A stretch of DNA of 64,000 bases from Jaapia argillacea MUCL 33604 (taxonomy: Eukaryota > Basidiomycota > Agaricomycetes > Jaapiales > Jaapiaceae): contig KL197759.1 of NCBI GenBank assembly GCA_000697665.1, forward strand, positions 139,615 through 203,614, given 5' to 3'. Shown here one piece after another: positions 56,454 to 64,000 of the stretch. Below the pieces are notes generated by a model, which saw only the letters and a program-made list of their open reading frames with translations, did not search any database and was not told the DNA's origin. The position numbers and the translations under genes are program-made. Position 1 is the first letter of the stretch. Every line of letters begins with the position of its first letter.

Positions 56454-58230
56454 TTATCTCGTAAACCTCCTATAAACTCCCCAAACGCCCAACCCAACAC
56501 TCAAAACACCCACAACCTGGACACTCCTATAAGCCAACTTGACCTGCTCAAAGAAATCCATCCTTGTCCCCGGTCCCTCATCAACTCTCAGCCTCCCAAT
56601 ATTAGCTTTCCTGATCACATCTCGAAGTTTATCTGTAGAGGGAGAAGCGAGTGGAGAAGGGGTAGTTGTAATGATGGTTTGTGAGAGGGAAAGTGTAGGT
56701 GAGGAAGAGGAGAGGAGGATATGAGGAGGGATGGAGTTGGTGAGTGTGAGTGTGCTATCTATGAATTTGGTTATGTATTTGCTGAATTTGGGATGGTGCA
56801 CGTAGAGGTAGAAACCAGAGAGGCGAGATCTGACACCGTCCAACATGGGTTAGTATAAGGAGTGAGATTTCAGGACGGAAAACGGGATAGAGTACTCACA
56901 ACCCTTGGATACGATCGATAGCAGTGTCAGGAGAAGGAACGCGAGTAACCATCAGGAAAGGGAGCGAGCCATTAATCTTGCCCAGTTTCCTAACGGACCA
57001 TAACGATGAGGTCAATACGGCTCTAGAATTTTGAAAAGAAAATACACACCTCGAATCGTCTTCCACAACATACAAAACCCCCGAACTCAAAACCTTTGCA
57101 CCGTTCTCAACCAATGACTCTACAAGCCTCTTAACCTCCTCCCCACCACCTGTCCTCCCAATCCCATATTCTCTAGCAGCAAAAGTGATCTCCTTGACGA
57201 CGTCTTCATACACACTCTCATCCACAAACACGATCGACGGAGTAAAATTTGAGGCTCCATTGAAAGCGACCTTCGCCTGCACAATATCGCTCGCAATAGC
57301 CTTCGCGCTCTTCAATTTGAGCGCTGTTTCGTTGACGTAGACGGCGCTGAGACCTGCGTTGGTAGAGCTGCTACTAGAATTGAGGCTAATGGAGCCGGAG
57401 GAGGGGTGGATGTTGATAGGTGTGATGGAGGGAGAGGGGAGAGCTTCGATATTGTGGAGGTGAGGTTTGGATAGAGAGGAAGGGGTTAGGATGGCGTAGG
57501 CGAGTTGGTCGAGGTATTTAGAGAGAAGGGCGGGGAGGGTTGAGGAGAGGGTGGGAGGCGGGAGGACGGCGGCAACGTTGCCTGCGACGAGGGCGAAAGC
57601 GAGGGAGCCAAGGGTAGTTGAATATGGGACTATAAGATGATATATTCATGTCAGCGACAAATGAGGGAAAGTAAGGGAGCTGAAGAAAGAGACATACACG
57701 CCCAGTGAGAGTTGATCAGCACCACGCCGACAGGATTCTCCAATTTCGTGATCTTCTGTCTCTGTTTGTACAACCCGAGGATGTCTACAGTGGCGGACTT
57801 GGTGGAGGGATTTGATGTAATCAGGGTTTGGATCGAAGTGCGGATCAGAGAAAGGATTGAGGTTAATTCGAGGAGGACTTCGCCAGGGACAAGGCGAGAG
57901 TCTGGTGAAGGAGGTTAAAGAAGTAGTGGAGAAGCCAGAAAGCGACAGATACTGACCTTGGAGGGCAGCTTTCACCAAGGAGTCGGTGTTTTCCTGGATC
58001 AAGTCTATCGGAAGGCTCGTTAGATCACTGAGGCTAAGACAGGGAAGGTGAGATGCGCATACCATGCAATCCTTCCAATTGCTTCCTACGCCATGTCGTA
58101 GGGCGAGTGACACCGGTGATAAAATGAGCATCGAGCTGGAGAAAGGTCTACACCAGTGTTCGTTCCCGTGTGAACGTCTTACATCCAACATGTGATCTAG
58201 GAGGGAACTCACCTCAGAGGAGGATGCCAT
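56454..58230 (-). CDS. aldehyde dehydrogenase-like protein, probable pseudoenzyme, membrane-anchored
   Basis: Seven exons (58213-58230, 58063-58135, 57957-58004, 57698-57901, 57050-57629, 56900-56989, 56454-56829) give 462 aa. The N-terminal half has the class 3 ALDH pattern (FITGVTRPTTWRRKQLEGL, LENPVGVVLINSHWAFPYST, ALVAGN). The catalytic half has diverged. Where active ALDHs have ELGGKSP there is a Ser-rich stretch (ISLNSSSSST), and where they have NxGQxC there is FNGASNFTPS, with no cysteine. So both the general-base Glu and nucleophile Cys appear absent. The C-terminus ends in a hydrophobic anchor (VVGVLSVGLGVWGVYRR), as in fatty aldehyde dehydrogenases. The gene is transcribed divergently from the reductase at 59039. 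It may be a regulatory or scaffold protein, or a structural relic. Confidence 0.78.
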
Positions 58231-59038
58231 AACAATTAAATGAGTCCGTTACAACAGCGAGCGTAGTGAGGAATCGGTGTGCATATTCGGTGGTATATAT
58301 GTAGTAGTGCGAGGAACTTCTGGACCGTGTCCTCGGGAGGGATGGTGGGGTCGGCGCACCCCACCTTCGGGGTTTGATCATTGTCTACGTCGGAAGGGTA
58401 CGAGAACCCTATTCGTTTATCTCGCAAAGATGTGGATAGATATCCAATATCGGTGCAAAGATATGAATGCCGGCAGGTCGCCGAGTGCAGCCATTCTGTT
58501 GCCGTCGTCCGATTCGTCAGAGTCAGATACACTTTCGAGAGGTGTCTGCAAGCCCATTATCTCGACGACATCAGCGAAGAAATGGCGAGCTGGGGTGAAA
58601 TCGGCAATCTTCGCAAGGATTCCAGCGCAAACCAGCAGCGAAATCGAGTAGAACGACCAAGTCCGCAGATGTTTGCTGTCCAGAAAAGGAAGGATGGGAT
58701 TTGGGATCGCGGGTGGATGGCATCGTGGGAACATGCGGGGTTGCCAAAATACGTCCGATCAACAACGCAAACCTGCCTCTTGCTTCCTCCGTTCATCTCA
58801 GGGCCACATAGAACATGGCCCAATCCACCTCCTATCCGCCGAACTACAGCCTCTGCAGCACTTATAATGACAGAGGATCTTCAAATGGATCTGCACTTTC
58901 ACAATCTCTCTCTTCTGCTACCCGTCGAGGCGATTTTTCTACACTTTTGTCTCGTCTTTTCCTTCCAATTTCGTAAACAACTTGTGAGTCTACTTGTATC
59001 TTCTAAGATGTGTCGTTGACGAACTCTTTCTAGCCATC
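58231..59038. promoter_or_regulatory. bidirectional promoter region, ALDH-like / carboxylic acid reductase
   Basis: 0.8 kb between divergent starts. A TATATA at 58294-58299 lies about 65 nt before the ALDH-like ATG. No clear TATA precedes the reductase start. Sharing of this region suggests co-regulation of the two genes. Confidence 0.45.
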
Positions 59039-62000
59039 ATGCCCGGCGAAATCCCCAAAGCAGCCTCTCACGAACGCCTGACTCCCATCCCCAATTCTCC
59101 CTGCCTTCTCCCCGAAGCCATCGACCATCGGTCCTACCACGACTCTCATAGAGTAGCTATTACCTACCCCATCCCAGGTACAAGCAGCTATACCGACGTC
59201 ACCTGGGCTCAATTCGGCGCAGCAGTCGACCAAGCATCATGGACCTTCGATTCCCAAATCGGTGCTCGTACCACTTCTACCGCTCCATTGAAAGTGGTTG
59301 GTATCTTGGCGAGGTCAGATGCTGCGTATATGATCACCATCTATGCGCTGCACAAGTGCGGAGTGGTTCCCTTGTTGATCTCCACTCGCAACTCAAGAGC
59401 TGCGATTGTCAATTTATTGAAGTTGACGAATGCAGTTGCGGTGTTGAGCGATTCTTATAACAAGGCGGAGGCAGATGCTTCCGCTGTTGAAGCAGGTGGT
59501 TTGCCTGTCTTCGACCTCGCTCCGCTTCCTGGGACGGTCGAGGTGAAGGATAGGAAGCCTTTCCCCTTCCACCTTCGATGGGACGACGAATGTGATCGCA
59601 CTGCGTTGATCCTCCACACCTCTGGGTCTACTGGCCTCCCCAAACCCGTAGGTTGGAACACGCGTTTCATCTGGCACCAGGGTCCGTACCTCCATTTCTC
59701 CTGCTTTCTTCTTTCTTCTGACTAACGTCAACCATCAGGATATTACCCCGAGAAGTTCGTAGCCAAATATAACGGATCTTCTGTACTCGCCACCCTCCCT
59801 CTCTTCCACGGATCGGGAGCTGCTCTAACGCGGGCTTCCCTCCTCTGGCTTGGCTGGAAAGTCGTCTTCCCGGACTCTTCCAAGCCAGTCACTGCATCTT
59901 CCATCATCTCCATCTGTTCCGCTCCAACACCTTCTCCTGACCTAGTCATCGGCGCACCATCAGTAATCGAGGAGATCCCTTCACTCGACGGGGGATTAGA
60001 AGTTCTCAAAGCGAGGAAGTTTTGGTTCTTCGTAGGCGCCCCAGTCCCACCCCACTTTGGCGACTACCTCGTCAAAGAACAAATCCACTTCTTGTCGATG
60101 CTGGGTGCTACGGAGGTTGGACAGATGAACGTCCTCGAACCGGATGGTCGCCAGCCTCATGACTGGCAATACCACGAAATCCGACCCGATCTCGATATCA
60201 TCCTCGAGCCTCGCGGCTCCACACCAGATGGCGGCCCCTTCGAGTTGATAATCCTATCCAAAGATGGATGGAAGCCAGGATCCATCAACATCAAGATTAA
60301 TGACGTCGAAGGTTACTCTACTTCAGACTTGTACCAGAAGCATGCCACGCATCCGAGGTTGTTCAAGCACTGCGGGCGAGCAGACGATGTCATCGTCCTA
60401 TCCAACGGCGAAAAGACACTCTCCCGCGCTATCGAGATCCCAATCGACGCTCACCCCCGAGTCTCAGCTGCGATCGTTTTCGGAACAGGACGAACCCAGA
60501 ACGGTGTTCTCGTCGCCCCTGCGCCTGAATTCGAGTTTGATCCACTTGACGAGGAGAAGTTGGTAGAGTTCCGAAACGCGATCTATCCCGCTGTAGAGGA
60601 AGCCAACAAGAACTCTCCTCAACACTCTCAGATCTGGAAGGAGATGATCCTCGTCACTTCTCCCGATAAACCTCTTCCGAGGACCGATAAGGGCAGTGTG
60701 AAGAGGAAAGCTGCGATCGAGATGTACGCGGTCGAGATTGACGAGATTTATCTTGCGGTTGAGAGTTTGGCTTCTGCCAACAAATCCGGGTTGCCACCTA
60801 CAGTCGACACAGCGAGTTTGACGCCGTTCTTCCAAACCTTGATTGAAGAAGCTATGGGTCGACCTCTCGAACCAACCGACGACGTATTCGAGAAAGGGAT
60901 GGATTCGCTCAAAGCTATCTTTGTTCGCAATTCCCTCTTGTCGGCGCTTAGGAGGAATGAGGATGAGAAGACGAGGGAGTTGGCTGCGAAGGTTCCGCAG
61001 AATTTCGTTTTCTTGTTTAGCTCGGCTGTGGCTATGGCCGAGGCGGTTGCGAGTTTGATCGAGAGTGGGTCTTTGAAGGATAGCGGGATGGAGACTGAGG
61101 AGCAGCACAAGGAAGTTATCGAAAAGACTATCGAGAAGTATACAAAGAACTTCCCCGTTCACAAACCCTCTCAGGCTGTCGTTGAGAAGGGAGGGGAGGT
61201 GGTGATCTTGACTGGGTCGACTGGGTCTTTGGGGACCTTTGTGTTGCATTCGTTGTTGCGGGATTCCGGCGTTGCCAAGGTTGGTGTTCGCTCGCTTTCT
61301 ATCTCGAACCTGTTCTAATTCCGTTCGTCTAGGTGTATGCCTTCAACCGACAGGGAAGCAGTCCTTCGATCAACCGCCAACGTCGATCGTACAAGGAACG
61401 TCAACTCGACGCATCTGTCCTCGACGCTGCTGCGCAGTCCGGACGATTGGAGTTCCATGACGTTGAAGTCAACAAGCCAAACTTCGGCTTGACGGACGAT
61501 GCTTTCCAAGCAATCCACTCTTCGACGACACTTATCATCCACAACGCATGGGCCCTCAACTTCAACTGGTCACTCGCGACCTTCGAGCCAGTCCATATCA
61601 AAGGTCTTCGCAACTTTATCGACTTTGCTCTGACTTCACCCCGTGCCACACCTCCTCGCCTCGCATTTACTTCATCCATAGCATCAGCAGGAGCCTACAC
61701 ATCCGGTCCCGTACCCGAAGACTCCATCACCGATGCCTCCGTCTGCCTAGCCCAAGGTTATGCTCGATCGAAATTCGTCGGAGAACGTATGCTCGCCATC
61801 GCCTCACAACAAACCAACCTCCGTACATTGTCATTTAGGATTGGACAAATTTCTGGGGATTCCGAGCATGGTATCTGGAATGTGACGGATAACGTGCCGG
61901 TTTTGGTTAGAGGGTGTCAGGAATTGGGTGCTGTGCCTGTGGATTGGGCCCCTGTTGTTGCTTGGGCTCCGGTCGATAGTGTTGCGAGGACTGTGGTTGA

Positions 62001-62382
62001 TGTTTGTTTGGATGAGGAGAGGGGAGCTGGGACGTTCCACATCGCCAACCCCAAACCTACACCTTGGAAAGATCTCGCTCCTTACCTCCTGAAGAACCTC
62101 GTTACCAAGGATGGTCAGCCATTACAATTCGTTTCGATGAAACAGTGGTTGGGGATGTTGAAGGAGAGAGCGGAGAGTGAGGAGAGCGCGGAGAGTAACC
62201 CTGCTGTGAAGTTGATTGCGTTCTTTGAGAACAACTTGGCTGGGAAGGGGATTAGGTGTCGGTTGGATTTGACGAAGACGAGGGAGATTAGTGAGGCGTT
62301 GAGAGAAGTTGGGGCGGTTGATGAGAAGGTATTTGGGTTGTATGTGAACTACTGGAAAGAGGTTGGGTTCTTGAGGGATTGA
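59039..62382 (+). CDS. NRPS-like carboxylic acid reductase, A-T-R
   Basis: Activates a carboxylic acid with ATP, loads it on a carrier thiol and releases it as an aldehyde with NADPH. Exons 59039-59681, 59739-61279 and 61333-62382 give 1077 aa. Adenylation: LILHTSGSTGLPKPVG (near 195), LPLFHGSGAAL, and KPLPRTDKGSVKRKAA at the end of the domain. Carrier: phosphopantetheine Ser604 (EKGMDSLKAIF). Reductase: NADP site ILTGSTGSLGTF (about 704-715), then YARSK with Tyr871 and Lys875. This layout matches fungal aryl or alpha-aminoadipate-type reductases without a condensation domain; basidiomycete members reduce aromatic acids. Partnership with the PKS 11 kb away is inferred. The start ATG (MPGEIPKAAS) is at 59039; an upstream in-frame ATG at 58994 is less typical. 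Confidence 0.93.
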
Positions 62383-64000
62383 GGGTGTTGCGGTTTGCGG
62401 TGGTGTGGACTGGACAATAAATCACAATTTGTAACAATACATAGACTGGCTCGCAACAATAGATAGAACAATTCAGTACCTTCACAATCCCTCCTTGCAC
62501 GGACACTCCTCTGTCGAACTGCATCGATGAATCACGAAGTGCAAGTCCTGAAGGGTCTCACCAGCGCCGACAACACCAACAATCAACACCAAACACTCCC
62601 CTGGTCCGTGCACCCTTCGCACCACATAAATACCCAGCTCACACAAATGAACAACTCATACTTACCTTGCAGGCGCATTCCCCTTCATATACCTGGGAGT
62701 GCGGGCCATTGGAACCATCCATAGCACGGCGACCCTGTCCTCAGAGGGTGACTCTAGTTTGTATGGGCTTCGGCTCATGCACCAGCTCAATATTTCGCTG
62801 TCCTGCTTCGGCCCTCGGGCTGGGCAGGCCTTTTTTGCGTTTCCTTTTCGGGCTAACCCTAACCATATACTCGGTATTATTGGGTCACTTCCCTGTCGTA
62901 CCGGATAAATGGTTTGGGTTTTCTCGGTATTGATATCATTTACTGTGAGTCAAGGAGGGTGGATAAATTGTTGTATTGCAGTAGAATCAATAGAGTTTGA
63001 ATTGTACGGATGACACCACAGGGAGGGCAATGACAGAGCTTTGACAACCGATATGGTGTTTGGATTCGATTTGTGTAAACAGCTGCTACGCTTTACTTAC
63101 CCTGCGCTTGGCGATTTAGCTTGTGGAGAATTTCTACCTCCTTCGTCGCCGGTCGCGATCTCAAAAATCGTATTATTCGAAACACGGTTTCGTTCTTTCG
63201 TGGGTACACACTGGCGCTAGGGTATATCTCCCTCCCCCCTCCAGTCTCCTCACTAACTTGAAACTCGATCACATCCCGGTTCGATCTCGGGGTAACTCCT
63301 GCCTCTTCCTACCTCGTACTTTACTTGACGAGATCTTGTTAGAATTTCCGGTGAGGAATGGTTCACCCTCTGGATGCGAGGGGGTATGTTTGCCCTCGTA
63401 GTATTGCCCATACTTTGCATCGTTTCCATCTGACCAATACGCGTGGCTCGATACGAATTATTCTTCTACACACATTTTGCACTCGTTCTGTAAGTTCACT
63501 CAACTACCTTTGCCCCCCCAACCACGCGTTGTGCCGTTTTAATTGATGTTCGACGTGGTCCATTGCAGGCTCTTCTTAATCGGCGGATACTACCATACCA
63601 AAAAAATTCAAGTACGTCTCCCTCCTGTCACGCTCTTTTTACTTTTGATCACCTGACCTGTAGAACATTCGTTAGTATTCCGACCAGTAGCATTAAGATC
63701 TCAGTATGACGCCTTACGGTACCACGGACTATTCTTAGGGTAGCCCTGTAGTATATAAGCTTGTACCATCTTAATGCAAATCCCAGTCTTGAGCTGGTCT
63801 ATTCCAAACCAGCCACTCTTGTGTGTCATCGGTCGACCTCATTACTCCTTGATCGCTATTCGCACTCCTCATCCAGCGCTGCTGCCAGTCACATCCCTGG
63901 TTGTTGTTTGTTGCTGACATTAGCTCAAGACTTTCTCGTTCCCAACCGCCCTTGTTGCTCGCATACGGCAGCGCAGGAGTATCCGACGTCGACACCGACC
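62383..64000. other. intergenic to window end, no gene recognised
   Basis: 1.6 kb. Mixed short open frames, none recognisable. A minus-strand frame reaching the right edge (63771-63995) could be the last exon of a gene beyond the window, but nothing confirms it. Confidence 0.4.

Noticed and set aside
62527-63546. Short plus-strand frames near the right end as genes
   Set aside because: No start context, splice chain or recognisable domain.

Overview
The window looks like nuclear DNA of an agaricomycete (mushroom-forming basidiomycete). Genes are packed with very short introns (mostly 48-75 nt, GT-AG, a few GC-AG). The gene content fits: class I hydrophobins, a GST of the fungal/etherase-like type, basidiomycete-style non-reducing PKS, an NRPS-like carboxylic acid reductase, Dicer and a Kv-type potassium channel. 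All exon chains given were assembled by hand from frame, splice signals and family conservation; every total is a multiple of three.

Layout. 0-6 kb: a Pro-rich small ORF, two divergent class I hydrophobins (1007-1457 minus, 3050-3508 plus) and an unusual histone H3 gene (4652-5335). 6-12 kb: a membrane protein with a long Ser/Pro-rich tail, a tail-anchored small protein and tRNA-Gly(GCC). 12-17 kb: a tandem pair of GSTs and a voltage-gated K+ channel. 17-28 kb: Dicer, a URC1-type uracil-catabolism protein, an aldo-keto reductase and an F-box protein. 28.5-30.6 kb: a gene-free repeat block, a nested foldback element holding two 162-bp hairpins, then an inverted-repeat segment with a tRNA-like sequence. 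30.6-34.5 kb: secreted aldose 1-epimerase and TFIIIA.

34.6-62.4 kb looks like a natural-product locus: a CoA-dependent acyltransferase-like protein, an inverted pair of almost identical small secreted proteins, a SAT-KS-MAT-PT-ACP-ACP-ACP-TE polyketide synthase (2228 aa), a C2H2 plus Zn2Cys6 transcription factor, a decayed copy of the reductase domain, an aldehyde-dehydrogenase-like protein without recognisable catalytic residues, and an intact A-T-R carboxylic acid reductase. The simplest reading (inference) is an aromatic acid of the orsellinic type made by the PKS and reduced to an aldehyde by the A-T-R enzyme, under the local regulator. The two enzymes are 11 kb apart, so cluster membership needs expression data.

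Local duplication is a theme: inverted pairs (hydrophobins, small secreted proteins), tandem pairs (GSTs, ACP domains, F-box 5' end) and a dispersed relic (reductase exon). About a third of the window is intergenic sequence in which I recognise no gene.
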